This document shows positions 1 to 7,835 of a stretch of DNA of 62,500 bases, piece by piece. The notes under the pieces were generated by a model. It was not told where the DNA came from. It was given only the letters and a program-made list of their open reading frames with translations, and made no database searches. Source of the DNA: Sphingobium sp. MI1205 (GTDB taxonomy: Bacteria; Pseudomonadota; Alphaproteobacteria; Sphingomonadales; Sphingomonadaceae); contig NZ_CP005188.1 in the NCBI RefSeq assembly GCF_001563285.1, positions 1 to 62,500 on the forward strand. The letters are read 5' to 3'. The translations under genes were made by a program, and so were the position numbers. Positions within the stretch are counted from its first letter, which is position 1, and each line of letters begins with the position of its first letter.

Positions 1-9
1 TTATCCACA
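1..9 (+). other. DnaA box at the edge of the presumed oriC
   Basis: The window opens with TTATCCACA, the exact high-affinity DnaA box consensus, 24 bases before the ppsR start codon. In Caulobacter and Rickettsia the origin lies between hemE and the ppsR (RP001-type) gene, so this box is probably the rightmost of an oriC array lying just left of the window. A single 9-mer proves little alone; the case rests on its position plus the gene order ppsR-maf-aroE-coaE-dnaQ and parABS about 31 kb away. Confidence 0.6.
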
Positions 10-32
10 GGCTCCACACAGAGATATGCGTC

Positions 33-860
33 ATGTCGCGTATCCACCTGCATCTGCTGTCGGACTCCACCGGCGAAACCCTGGAGAACATCGCCAAGGC
101 GGCCATTGGCGCATTTGAGAATGTCGAGGCAGTAAGGCATTTCTGGCCCATGGTCAGGTCCGATCTTCATCTGGACCGGATCATGGAGGAGATTGCCGCC
201 AATCCGGGACTAGTGCTGTTCACCCTGTCCAATCACCAGTTGCGCCGGCGGCTGGAAACCCGGTGCCGGGCGTTGGGCCTGCCCCATGTCGCGGCGCTGG
301 ACAGCGTGACGGACGCGCTGTCCAACATATTGGGGCAGGAAACCCGCAACCGGCCGGGCCGCAAACATATATTGGACGAAGCCTATTTCGCCCGGATCGA
401 GGCGATCCAGTTCACCATCGCCCATGATGACGGCGTGGGTCATGAAAATTGGGAGGAAGCCGACATCGTCCTGGCGGGCGTGTCGCGTGCGTCCAAGACG
501 CCGACGTCCATCTATCTTGCCAATCGCGGGTACAAGACGGCGAACATCCCGCTGGTCGTGCAGTCCCCTCCGCCGCGCAGCCTGTTTGCATTGAAGCATC
601 CGATGGTGGTTGGCCTGACGGTCAGTCCCGAACGGTTGGTGCAGGTCCGCCGAAACCGCCTGCTCTCGCTCAACCAGGCGCCGGAGACCAGCTATGTCAA
701 TCCGGACAAGGTGCAGGAGGAGCTGGCCTTTGCCCGGCGCATGTTCGCCGACAATGGCTGGCCGGTGATCGACATGACCCGGCGGTCGATCGAGGAAGCG
801 GCGGCGGCCATCATCAACCTGTTCAACGACCGCGTTCTGGCGGAAGGGAGTGACGCATGA
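33..860 (+). CDS. ppsR: Pyruvate,phosphate dikinase / PEP synthase regulatory protein (DUF299)
   Basis: A 275-residue bifunctional serine/threonine kinase and pyrophosphorylase of the DUF299 family. Members switch pyruvate,phosphate dikinase or PEP synthase off and on by ADP-dependent phosphorylation and phosphate-dependent dephosphorylation. The family P-loop-like motif GVSRASKTPTS is at residues 149-159, and the N-terminus (HLLSDSTGET) is typical. Length is normal. It begins the forward gene run beside the presumed origin and its stop overlaps the maf start as ATGA, indicating translational coupling. Which dikinase it controls cannot be told from this window. Confidence 0.93.
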   Translation: MSRIHLHLLSDSTGETLENIAKAAIGAFENVEAVRHFWPMVRSDLHLDRIMEEIAANPGLVLFTLSNHQLRRRLETRCRALGLPHVAALDSVTDALSNILGQETRNRPGRKHILDEAYFARIEAIQFTIAHDDGVGHENWEEADIVLAGVSRASKTPTSIYLANRGYKTANIPLVVQSPPPRSLFALKHPMVVGLTVSPERLVQVRRNRLLSLNQAPETSYVNPDKVQEELAFARRMFADNGWPVIDMTRRSIEEAAAAIINLFNDRVLAEGSDA

Positions 861-1450
861 TCGTGCTGGCATCGCAAAGCGCGAGCCGCCGTGCGCTGCT
901 GGGCGCGGCGGGCGTGCCGTTCGAGGCGCTGTCGCCGGGCGTGGACGAGGAAGCGGCCAAGGAAGCGTTGCGGGCCGACGGGCTGGACGCGCGGGCGCTG
1001 GCCGATGCGCTGGCGGAGTTGAAGGCGCTGCGGGTATCGCGGCGCGTGCCGGGCGGGCTGGTGCTGGGCTGTGACCAGACGCTGAGCCTGGACGATGGGT
1101 CGATGGTCGACAAGGCGGTGGATCGGGAGGATGCCGCGCGTATCCTGCGCTTGCTGTCGGGCCGGGTGCATCATCTGCACAGCGCGGCGGTGATTGTGCT
1201 GAACGGCGAGCCGATCTGGCGGCATGTCGAACGGGTGCGGATGACGGTGCGGCCGCTGTCGGACGCGTTTATCGACGCCTATCTCGATCAGGATTGGGAC
1301 CAATGCCAATGGTGCGTCGGATGCTATCGGATCGAGGGGCCGGGCGCGCAGTTGTTCGCGAAGGTCGAGGGTAGCCAGTTTGCGATTCAGGGGCTTCCGT
1401 TGCTGCCGCTGCTTGACTTTCTGCGTATCCGGGGCGTTCTGCCAGCATGA
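857..1450 (+). CDS. maf: Maf-family nucleotide pyrophosphatase
   Basis: A 197-residue Maf/HAM1-fold protein, of a family that hydrolyses dTTP, UTP or modified nucleoside triphosphates to monophosphates. The N-terminal signature SQSASRR (residues 6-12) and the GCDQ motif with the probable catalytic Asp73 are present. It overlaps ppsR upstream and aroE downstream, both as ATGA, so the three genes are probably one transcript. The exact subfamily (YhdE- or YceF-like) cannot be fixed by eye. Confidence 0.9.
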   Translation: MIVLASQSASRRALLGAAGVPFEALSPGVDEEAAKEALRADGLDARALADALAELKALRVSRRVPGGLVLGCDQTLSLDDGSMVDKAVDREDAARILRLLSGRVHHLHSAAVIVLNGEPIWRHVERVRMTVRPLSDAFIDAYLDQDWDQCQWCVGCYRIEGPGAQLFAKVEGSQFAIQGLPLLPLLDFLRIRGVLPA

Positions 1451-2283
1451 CCGACAAGCTCCCCTATGCCCCCATCCCCTATGCCGAAGTGATCGGCGAT
1501 CCGATCGCGCACAGCAAATCGCCGCTGATCCATAATTTCTGGCTCGATTGCCTGGGTATCGAGGCCGAATATCGCAAGACGCATGTGACGAGCGAGGGAT
1601 TGTCCGCCTATTTCCTTGAGCGGCGCGCTGATCCCGACTGGCTGGGATGCAACGTCACCATACCGCACAAGATCGCGGTGATGGACTATACCGACGATCC
1701 GGGCGGCGTGCGCGAGCGGATCGGGGCGATGAACACGATCGCCAGCGAAACCGGCGGGCCATTGATCGGGACCAATACCGATGCGGGCGGTTTCCTGCAG
1801 CCGCTGCTGCGCGACAAGTGGAAGGGCGAGAGTGCCGTGCTGGTCGGCGCGGGCGGTGCTGCGCGCGCCATACTCTTTGCCCTTACCAGCCTGGGCGTTC
1901 CGGATATCACGGTCATGGTGCGCGACCCGGCCAAGGGGCAGGCGCTGCTCGACCGGGCGAAGGTGAAGGGGCGCGTCATCGGGATGGCAGACCCCCTTCC
2001 CGCCGCAGACCTGCTGGTCAACACCAGTTCGCTGGGCATGGTGGGTCAGCCGGTGCTGGACATTGATCTTGCGCCGCTGGCCCAGAATGCGACGGTCTAT
2101 GACATCGTCTATGCGCCGCTGGAGACCGGATTGCTCAAGGCTGCGGGGGCGCGAGGTTTGAAGGCGCTGGACGGGCTGGAGATGCTGATCGGGCAGGCTG
2201 CGCTGGCCTTCGACATATTCTTTGACGCGGAGGCGCCGCGCGACCGGGACGAGGAATTGCGGGCCTTGCTGCTGGCGGCGTGA
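1447..2283 (+). CDS. aroE: Shikimate dehydrogenase
   Basis: A 278-residue enzyme reducing 3-dehydroshikimate to shikimate with NADPH in aromatic amino acid synthesis. Visible motifs: the shikimate-binding SKS (residues 23-25), NVTIPHK with catalytic Lys75, the GTNTDAGG segment near 108-115, and the Rossmann glycine motif GAGGAAR at 134-140. The ATG overlaps the maf stop. Full length, no defects. Confidence 0.95.
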   Translation: MTDKLPYAPIPYAEVIGDPIAHSKSPLIHNFWLDCLGIEAEYRKTHVTSEGLSAYFLERRADPDWLGCNVTIPHKIAVMDYTDDPGGVRERIGAMNTIASETGGPLIGTNTDAGGFLQPLLRDKWKGESAVLVGAGGAARAILFALTSLGVPDITVMVRDPAKGQALLDRAKVKGRVIGMADPLPAADLLVNTSSLGMVGQPVLDIDLAPLAQNATVYDIVYAPLETGLLKAAGARGLKALDGLEMLIGQAALAFDIFFDAEAPRDRDEELRALLLAA

Positions 2284-2287
2284 AGCG

Positions 2288-2881
2288 ATGAAGATCTATG
2301 GCCTGACCGGTTCGATCGGCATGGGGAAGTCCGCCGTAGCCGCCATGTTGCAGCGGGAGGGCGTTCCCGTGTTTGACGCGGACGCCGCCGTGCATCGGTT
2401 GCAAGGGCCGGGCGGCAGGCTGTTGCCCGCGATCGAGGCGCGCTTTCCGGGCACGACCGGACCCAGGGGCGTCGATCGCCCGAAACTGGGCGCGGCGGTG
2501 TTTGCCCACCCGCAGGAGTTGAAGGCGCTGGAGGCGATCGTCCATCCCGCCGTCTGGGAAGAACGGATCGCGTTCCTGCGCCGCCACCGGTCCCGCGCCT
2601 TTGTCGTGCTCGATATCCCGCTGCTCTATGAAAAGCATGGCGAGCGCATGCTGGACGGGGTCATCGTCGTGACCGCGCCTGCCTGGAAACAGCGCAAGCG
2701 GGTGCTGAGGCGAGAGGGCATGACTCCGGCCAAATTCCGCAGAATCCTGCGCTTGCAGACGCCGGATGCTGAAAAGCGGCGGCGGGCTGACTATATCATC
2801 AATAGCGGGACCACTTTCGCCAATACGCGGGCCCAGGTAAGACGCTTGGTCGCTTGCCTTGGCGCGAAGACAGGCCGATAA
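2288..2881 (+). CDS. coaE: Dephospho-CoA kinase
   Basis: A 197-residue P-loop kinase that phosphorylates dephospho-CoA, the last step of coenzyme A synthesis. The P-loop GSIGMGKS is at residues 8-15, followed by the family's DADAAVH segment and a DIPLLYE motif. An in-frame start exists 66 bases upstream inside aroE, but the ATG at 2288 gives the conserved N-terminus MKIYGLTGS and sits 4 bases after the aroE stop, so I chose it. Confidence 0.94.
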   Translation: MKIYGLTGSIGMGKSAVAAMLQREGVPVFDADAAVHRLQGPGGRLLPAIEARFPGTTGPRGVDRPKLGAAVFAHPQELKALEAIVHPAVWEERIAFLRRHRSRAFVVLDIPLLYEKHGERMLDGVIVVTAPAWKQRKRVLRREGMTPAKFRRILRLQTPDAEKRRRADYIINSGTTFANTRAQVRRLVACLGAKTGR

Positions 2882-2914
2882 GAACAAGTCCGGCAGAGTC
2901 GGTTGAAGAGGGCA

Positions 2915-3607
2915 ATGCGCGAGATTATTTTCGATACCGAAACAACAGGGTTCGACCCCGCGTCTGGCGACCGGCTGGTGGAGATCGGTTGCATTGAACT
3001 TTTCAACCGAGTGCCCACGGGGCGGACATTCCACGCTTACTATAATCCCCAGCGCGCCATGCCCTCCGCCGCCGAGGCGATTCACGGGCTGTCCGACATA
3101 TTCCTCAAGGACAAACCGCTTTTTTCGGCAGGGGTCGAGGAACTGCTCGACTTTCTGGAGGACAGCCATCTGGTCGCGCATAATGCGCGGTTCGATTTCG
3201 GCTTCCTCAACCACGAACTGAAGCTGTGCGGCCGGTCCGAAGTGTCGATGGAACGGATGATCGACACGGTGACGATCGCGCGCCAGCTGCATCCGGGCGC
3301 CAAACACAGCCTGGACGCGCTGTGCAGCCGCTATGGCATCGACCGCAGCCACCGCATCAAGCATGGGGCGCTGCTCGACGCCGAACTGCTGGCCCAGCTT
3401 TACATCGAACTGACCGGCGGCCGTCAGATCGGCCTTGGTCTTGCACGAGAGGAGGAGAATGACGCCATTCGGGCGGAACTTGCGGCTGGTATCGCGGTTC
3501 GCCCTGTTCGTCCCGCGCGGCTTTTCACTGCCAGCGCGGCAGAGCTGGAACGGCATGCAGCGTTCGTCGCGACGCTGGAAAAGCCGCTCTGGCTGGAAGA
3601 GGCCTGA
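2915..3607 (+). CDS. dnaQ: DNA polymerase III epsilon subunit (3'-5' proofreading exonuclease)
   Basis: A 230-residue DEDDh exonuclease, the proofreading subunit of the replicative polymerase core. Exo I is DTETTG (residues 7-12), Exo II is HNARFDFGFLNHEL, and Exo III includes HGALLDAELLA with the catalytic His and Asp. A TTG 12 bases upstream is in frame, but the ATG at 2915 has an AAGAGGG ribosome site at good distance and starts directly at the conserved fold. It follows coaE by 33 bases, the same order as next to the origin in Caulobacter. Confidence 0.94.
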   Translation: MREIIFDTETTGFDPASGDRLVEIGCIELFNRVPTGRTFHAYYNPQRAMPSAAEAIHGLSDIFLKDKPLFSAGVEELLDFLEDSHLVAHNARFDFGFLNHELKLCGRSEVSMERMIDTVTIARQLHPGAKHSLDALCSRYGIDRSHRIKHGALLDAELLAQLYIELTGGRQIGLGLAREEENDAIRAELAAGIAVRPVRPARLFTASAAELERHAAFVATLEKPLWLEEA

Positions 3608-3689
3608 AGGCGGGGACGATGTCCTGCCCTTCATGCTTCACGCCAACCGGACTGCTTCCCGCAGCCCGGCAAGAACAAGGAGAAGGCAT

Positions 3690-4283
3690 ATGGATATTCG
3701 TGTTTCCGGACATCAGGTCGATACGGGCGACGCGCTCAAGGAGCATGTGTGGGCCCGGCTGGAGGCGATGGCCGAGAAATATTTCGCTCGCACGATTTCC
3801 GCCCAGGTCACATTCCGGCCTGCGCCCCATGGGGCTTTCCATTGCGATATCGTCTGTCATGTCATGACCGGCCTGATCCTGAAGGGAGCGGGCGAGGCGC
3901 AGGAAGCGCATCCCGCCTTCGACCAGGCGGCGGAAAAGATCGAGCGGCAGTTGCGACGCTACATGCGCCGCCTGAAGGACCGCCATTCGCAGGCAGCGGC
4001 TGCAGAGGCACAGCGCGCCAATGGCTATGACCTCAACGGGATGGATGGGGCGGGCTACACCATCTTCGCGTCGTCGCCGGAGGAGGAGGAACCGGCCGAT
4101 GCGCCCCTGATCGTCGCTGAAACGCGGGTCGATATTCCCGAAGCCAGCGTGTCGGACGCGGTGATGATGCTGGACCTGCGCAACACCAATGCGCTGCTGT
4201 TCCTGAATGCCGGGACATCCGCGTACAATATGGTCTATCGCCGTCATGACGGGACGATCGGCTGGGTGGAACCACGCGGCTGA
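3690..4283 (+). CDS. hpf: Ribosome hibernation promoting factor, long form
   Basis: A 197-residue protein with an N-terminal ribosome-binding S30AE domain (about 1-105, beginning MDIRVSGHQVDTGDALKEHV) and the C-terminal domain of long HPF (about 135-190) that pairs 70S ribosomes into inactive 100S dimers. The start has AAGGAGAAGG just upstream. The reading frame runs open further upstream over dnaQ, but that part has no family likeness. The adjacent ptsN is the common alphaproteobacterial partner of hpf. Expected in stationary phase or starvation. Confidence 0.92.
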   Translation: MDIRVSGHQVDTGDALKEHVWARLEAMAEKYFARTISAQVTFRPAPHGAFHCDIVCHVMTGLILKGAGEAQEAHPAFDQAAEKIERQLRRYMRRLKDRHSQAAAAEAQRANGYDLNGMDGAGYTIFASSPEEEEPADAPLIVAETRVDIPEASVSDAVMMLDLRNTNALLFLNAGTSAYNMVYRRHDGTIGWVEPRG

Positions 4284-4320
4284 CAGGGTACTGACACAGG
4301 CTACGGCCCCAGGGTGCCAG

Positions 4321-4348
4321 TTGACCTAGAGCAGCAGGCAGCCTATGG
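4321..4348 (+). promoter_or_regulatory. Possible promoter for the ptsN run
   Basis: TTGACC (4321-4326), a 16-base spacer, then CTATGG (4343-4348) resemble the alphaproteobacterial housekeeping consensus. It lies in the 136-base gap between hpf and ptsN, about 72 bases before the ptsN ATG. Judged by eye only. Confidence 0.35.
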
Positions 4349-4419
4349 GGCCGGGCTTTATTCCCCGGCGACGCGCGATTTTTTGGGGCATGGCGCGCCT
4401 CGGCTGTTCCAGGTTGGTC

Positions 4420-4887
4420 ATGGTTCATTTCAACGATATTGTTGCGCCCGGCGCGCTCGCAACGGGCCTTTCAGTCAATGGCAAGAAGCCTCTTTTCCAG
4501 AAGATCGCCCAACTGGCTGCGGCTGCTTATCGCCTCGACGCGGACGTGGTGTCGGAAGCGCTGTTCGAACGGGAACGGCTGGGTTCGACCGGATTTGGCG
4601 GCGGGGTTGCCATACCCCATGCCAAGATACCCGGCCTGGAACGGATGAGCGGAGTCGTGGTCCTGCTAGATCCGCCGATCATGTTCGATGCAGTGGACGA
4701 AGCGCCGGTGGATATCGTCTTCGGGCTGTTGTCGCCGGTCGATAGCGGTGCGGAGCATCTCAAGACATTGGCCCGCGTGTCCCGCTATCTGCGCGATGAC
4801 GCTAATGTCGCCCGGTTGCGGGGCGCAAATTCGACCGAGGCGCTGCATGCGCTGCTGGCCGGTGGCGAATCGCGTGACGCAGCCTGA
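4420..4887 (+). CDS. ptsN: PTS IIA-like nitrogen regulatory protein (EIIA-Ntr)
   Basis: A 155-residue EIIA domain protein. In the nitrogen phosphotransfer chain EI-Ntr passes phosphate to NPr and then to PtsN, which regulates potassium transport, phosphate signalling or polymer storage instead of moving sugar. The phosphorylated histidine is His67 in AIPHAKI. I chose the ATG giving MVHFNDIVAPGAL over in-frame starts up to 75 bases upstream because that is where family similarity begins. It overlaps the next gene by 14 bases. Confidence 0.9.
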   Translation: MVHFNDIVAPGALATGLSVNGKKPLFQKIAQLAAAAYRLDADVVSEALFERERLGSTGFGGGVAIPHAKIPGLERMSGVVVLLDPPIMFDAVDEAPVDIVFGLLSPVDSGAEHLKTLARVSRYLRDDANVARLRGANSTEALHALLAGGESRDAA

Positions 4888-5344
4888 GACGCCGTCTTCG
4901 CCCAGCGGCGAGGCGGCGCATTTCCGGGCGCTCGAAAACCTGTACCGGTCTGCGCCGATCAACCGGCTTTTCCGTTCCGAGTTGACGATTCCCGAGGCGG
5001 GCCGTTCGATCATCGAATTCGATGTGGGGGAGGAACAGTTCCATGCCGCTGGTGCGGTGCATGGAACCGTTTATTTCAAGATGATGGACGACGCTGCCTT
5101 TTATGCGGCGAACAGCCTGGTGAGTGACCGGTTTTTGCTGACCACGGCCTTCAATTTGCTGTTCACGCGACCGATCGGCCCCGGCCGAATCCGCGCCGAG
5201 GGCCGGTGGATCAGCGGCAAGCGGCGGGTATTCGTCGCCGAAGCAAGCCTGATCGACATGGAAGGCGAAGAGGTTGGCCGGGGCACCGGCACTTTCATGC
5301 GATCACAATTCCCCCTGTCTTCCCTGCCCGGTTATGCCGGTTGA
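4874..5344 (+). CDS. PaaI-family hotdog thioesterase
   Basis: About 156 residues with a hotdog-fold thioesterase core: GAVHGTVYFKMMDDAAFYAA carries the central helix and acidic residues, followed by the FTRPIGPGRIRAEGRW strand region. Members hydrolyse acyl- or aryl-CoA thioesters. The chosen start is GTG at 4874, giving a 14-base overlap with ptsN; no ATG lies between that point and the conserved region. The substrate is unknown. Confidence 0.8.
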   Translation: MTQPETPSSPSGEAAHFRALENLYRSAPINRLFRSELTIPEAGRSIIEFDVGEEQFHAAGAVHGTVYFKMMDDAAFYAANSLVSDRFLLTTAFNLLFTRPIGPGRIRAEGRWISGKRRVFVAEASLIDMEGEEVGRGTGTFMRSQFPLSSLPGYAG

Positions 5345-5672
5345 CCGGCTGACCAGCGCGATGCTGGTCGGCGTCCTGATCCGGCGGACTGCAGCAGCCG
5401 GGGGCTTTGCCACGGTGCTGGCGAAAGGCGATGAAATCAGCGGGGTCATATTGATCGAAGCGGCCGAGAGAGGCGAGCGAAAGGGCCTGTATGAGCGGGT
5501 TTCGACCCTCTCTGGCGGCTATGAGCTGCTGCGCTGCGGACCATCGCCAGAGGAGGGGGCGGAGTCGCTGGCGCAATATATTGCGCGCAGACGACGATCG
5601 GACCCCGATCTGTGGATAGTCGAACTCGATATCGTGGATGCGGAACGGTTCGCCGCTGAAACGATCTGTTAA
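5334..5672 (+). CDS. DUF1491 family protein
   Basis: A 112-residue protein recognised as DUF1491 by its N-terminus (TSAMLVGVLIRRTAAAGGFA) and by the C-terminal ARRRRSDPDLWIVELD segment. The family is common in alphaproteobacteria and has no known function. It has no signal peptide or membrane helix, so it is probably cytosolic. It overlaps the thioesterase gene by 11 bases and likely shares its transcript. Confidence 0.78.
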   Translation: MPVDRLTSAMLVGVLIRRTAAAGGFATVLAKGDEISGVILIEAAERGERKGLYERVSTLSGGYELLRCGPSPEEGAESLAQYIARRRRSDPDLWIVELDIVDAERFAAETIC

Positions 5673-5865
5673 TCTGTCCTAAAGATTGACTCTGTGTTCG
5701 CGCGCGGGCACTGGCCCCCCCACGCTTAACGCGCAGGTTGCCAAATTCGCCCGTGGGGGGCGGGGGAGGTAAACACGCAGACGGGGGGCGGCCAGACGTC
5801 GTTTGTGAATTTGGGGTTTTTTAACCCGACGTCCCCGGCCAAGAACCGCACGTTTTTGAGTTATA
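5673..5865 (+). other. G/C-tract-rich leader upstream of the cell-wall hydrolase
   Basis: A gene-free stretch of 193 bases with extreme C-run and G-run asymmetry. CCCCCCACG near 5716-5724 can pair with CGTGGGGGG at 5752-5760 across a loop of about 27 bases. G-runs follow at 5762-5766 and 5783-5788. A small GGGTT/AACCC hairpin with a TTTT loop ends at 5827. It could be the terminator of the DUF1491 run, a structured leader of the next gene, or both. Confidence 0.4.
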
Positions 5866-6510
5866 ATGAGTCTTCGTTTGAAGGCCGCGATCACAGCGGC
5901 ATTTGCTCTGTCCGCCACTGCGGCGGTTACTGCGGCCGATATGTCGAGCGCCAGCGAGGCTGCTCCTTCGGTCGTTACCCTTTCGGGTAATCAAGAGCCT
6001 GACCAGGTTCCGGCGGTCGCCAAGCCCGCTGTTGTTTTCGCCGCTCCGCGCGAAGTCGCGCAGCCGCTGGTTTCTTCCGACAGCGCCGATGTACGTGCTG
6101 ATAATCTTTCCGCCCTTGTTAGCGCCCATGGTGATGCTGAAACGCTCGAAGGCGATATGCGGTGCCTTGCCGGTGCGGTTTATTTCGAATCGAAGGGTGA
6201 GAGCCTGGAGGGCCAGCTTGCCGTCGCCCGCGTCATCATCAATCGTGCGAAGTCGGGGCGTTTCGCCAACAGCCTTTGCGGCGTGGTCTATCAGCCGGGT
6301 CAGTTCAGCTTCGTGCGTGGGGGCAGCATGCCAACGATTCGCATGGGCAGCGAAAGCTGGCGCCGCGCGGTGGCAATCGCGCAGATCGCCATGAAGGACG
6401 CCTGGGACAGCCAAGCCGAAGGCGCTTTGTTCTTCCACGCTCGCCGCGTTTCGCCCAGCTGGGGCAAGCGCCAGCTCGCCGCGATCGACAATCATATCTT
6501 CTATCGCTGA
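5866..6510 (+). CDS. Secreted cell-wall hydrolase (SleB/CwlJ, Hydrolase_2 family)
   Basis: A 214-residue protein with a signal peptide (about 1-24, MSLRLKAAITAAFALSATAA), a linker to about residue 90, and a SleB/CwlJ domain from about 97 to the end. The probable catalytic Glu108 lies in AVYFESKGES, and the downstream VARVIINRAKSGRF block is typical. Such enzymes are lytic transglycosylases cutting peptidoglycan glycan strands. Homologues in non-sporulating alphaproteobacteria probably serve wall remodelling. A clear terminator follows at 6539-6575, so it is probably transcribed alone. Confidence 0.88.
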   Translation: MSLRLKAAITAAFALSATAAVTAADMSSASEAAPSVVTLSGNQEPDQVPAVAKPAVVFAAPREVAQPLVSSDSADVRADNLSALVSAHGDAETLEGDMRCLAGAVYFESKGESLEGQLAVARVIINRAKSGRFANSLCGVVYQPGQFSFVRGGSMPTIRMGSESWRRAVAIAQIAMKDAWDSQAEGALFFHARRVSPSWGKRQLAAIDNHIFYR

Positions 6511-6538
6511 TCCTCGGGTCGCACCTATCAGGACAGCG

Positions 6539-6575
6539 GGCCGGTTCAGATAATCCTGAACCGGCCTTTTCTTTT
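6539..6575 (+). terminator. Rho-independent terminator of the cell-wall hydrolase gene
   Basis: A perfect 11-bp stem, GGCCGGTTCAG (6539-6549) with CTGAACCGGCC (6556-6566), six-base loop ATAATC, followed by TTTTCTTTT. Confidence 0.9.
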
Positions 6576-6601
6576 GTTCCCCACCTGTTCTATCATGGGG
6601 G

Positions 6602-7108
6602 ATGATGCACAGTTCCTCTCCATCCGCCGCGGAAGGCTGTTCGCCCCTGACCGATGGCACTGCGCTGGCGGTGGCTCGTGGCACGTTGCGGCTGTTCTTT
6701 CGCCATGACATGAGCGGCATATTGGAAGTGCCGCTGCCAAATGGCCGCCGGGCCGACATCATGGCGCTCGACAGTGCGGGGCGCATCACGATTGTCGAGA
6801 TCAAGTGCAGTCGCGCGGACCTGCTCGGCGACATGAAATGGCCGGACTATCTGGACTATTGCGACCGCTTCTTCTGGGCCGTTCCATCGGGATTCGACCT
6901 GTCGCTGTTCGACAGCGAAGCGTTATGGCCAGCGCGGACGGGGTTGATCGTCGCCGACCAATATGATGCCGAATTGCTGCGTCCGGCACCGGTCGAACCG
7001 CTGGCGGCGGCGCGGCGCAAGGCGGAGACCCTGCGCTTTGCCCGGCGCGCGGCGCGGCGGCTGACGGCGCTGGCCGACCCGGATCATGCAGCTGAACTGG
7101 GCTGGTGA
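6602..7108 (+). CDS. mmcB: MmcB-family DNA repair protein
   Basis: A 168-residue protein of the MmcB (DUF1052) family, a restriction-endonuclease-like fold. In Caulobacter MmcB is linked to the DNA damage response and ImuABC mutagenesis. The PD-(D/E)XK-type core is visible as RRADIMALDSAGRITIVEIK, with the Asp and the E-x-K of VEIKCSRADLL at about residues 63-75. ATG codons at 6602 and 6605 are both possible. It sits between two terminator-like regions, so is probably monocistronic. Confidence 0.85.
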   Translation: MMHSSSPSAAEGCSPLTDGTALAVARGTLRLFFRHDMSGILEVPLPNGRRADIMALDSAGRITIVEIKCSRADLLGDMKWPDYLDYCDRFFWAVPSGFDLSLFDSEALWPARTGLIVADQYDAELLRPAPVEPLAAARRKAETLRFARRAARRLTALADPDHAAELGW

Positions 7109-7150
7109 CGGCGCGCTGATCCAGCGCCCCGCCCCACGCCAGTGCGTTTT

Positions 7151-7774
7151 CTAGAAAACCGGGCCTTGCACCGGACCTGAGGGAGCGGGCTTGCTTTTCG
7201 CTGCGGTCACGGCTTCGACCAGACCGGGCGTGCGGGATTCCCGTTGCGCATAGTCGCGCGCGGACATGCCGGCGATGGTGTCGCGCTTGTCGGCATTGGC
7301 GCCTTGCCCGATCAGCAGGCGCGTCAGGCCTACGTCACGCAGCTGCACCGCGCGGATCAGCGGCGTTTCGCCACTGCCGTTCGCCTTGTCGATCTGCGCA
7401 CCGCCAGCCAGCAACGTGCGCACCCCATCCTCGAACCGCGCCTGCACGGCATTCATGAGGGGGGTGTTGCCCCGGTTGTCCGCCAGGTCGGGATTTGCGC
7501 CCTTGGCCAGGAGGAAGGACAGCCATGTATTGTCGCGGCGGGCGATGACGATGTGCAGGGCGGTTTCCCCGCTGGTGACATCCCGGCTGTTGATGACGGT
7601 CGATCCGGGCTTCTGGACGAGGTCGGTGACCTTTTGCCCATCGGCGTCCTTCACCGCCTTCAGGAAATTATAGCCGTCGGAAAATTGCGCCTGCGCCGCA
7701 ACCGGAGTCAGCAGCGCGAGCGCCATGGCAGCGGCGCGGCCCGCGCCCATCCAAGTCGGAAAACCTCTTGTCAT
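7151..7774 (-). CDS. Exported ankyrin-repeat protein
   Basis: A 207-residue protein with a signal peptide ending near AQAQ (about residue 29) and at least four ankyrin repeats, seen as SGETALHIVIARRD, RGNTPLMNAVQARFED, SGETPLIRAVQLRD and IAGMSARDYAQ. Ankyrin repeats bind proteins; the partner is unknown. The frame stays open 249 bases upstream, but that part overlaps the SCO gene on the other strand. The ATG at 7774 gives a normal signal peptide. It is divergent from the SCO gene, with about 60 bases between starts. Confidence 0.85.
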   Translation of the reverse strand: MTRGFPTWMGAGRAAAMALALLTPVAAQAQFSDGYNFLKAVKDADGQKVTDLVQKPGSTVINSRDVTSGETALHIVIARRDNTWLSFLLAKGANPDLADNRGNTPLMNAVQARFEDGVRTLLAGGAQIDKANGSGETPLIRAVQLRDVGLTRLLIGQGANADKRDTIAGMSARDYAQRESRTPGLVEAVTAAKSKPAPSGPVQGPVF

Positions 7775-7835
7775 CGTCGATAAGCCCCGTTGGCATTTGC
7801 AAAATCGCCCATAGCAGGGCATGGCTGGCCACGCC

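Noticed and set aside
2135..3634. A 499-codon reverse-strand open frame opposite coaE and dnaQ
   Set aside because: Shadow of confident genes; composition is that of an antisense frame in GC-rich DNA.
3435..3689. N-terminal extension of hpf overlapping dnaQ
   Set aside because: Open by chance; hpf similarity and a good ribosome site start at 3690.
5612..5620. TGTGGATAG, one base from a DnaA box
   Set aside because: One mismatch, isolated, and within a coding sequence; expected by chance.
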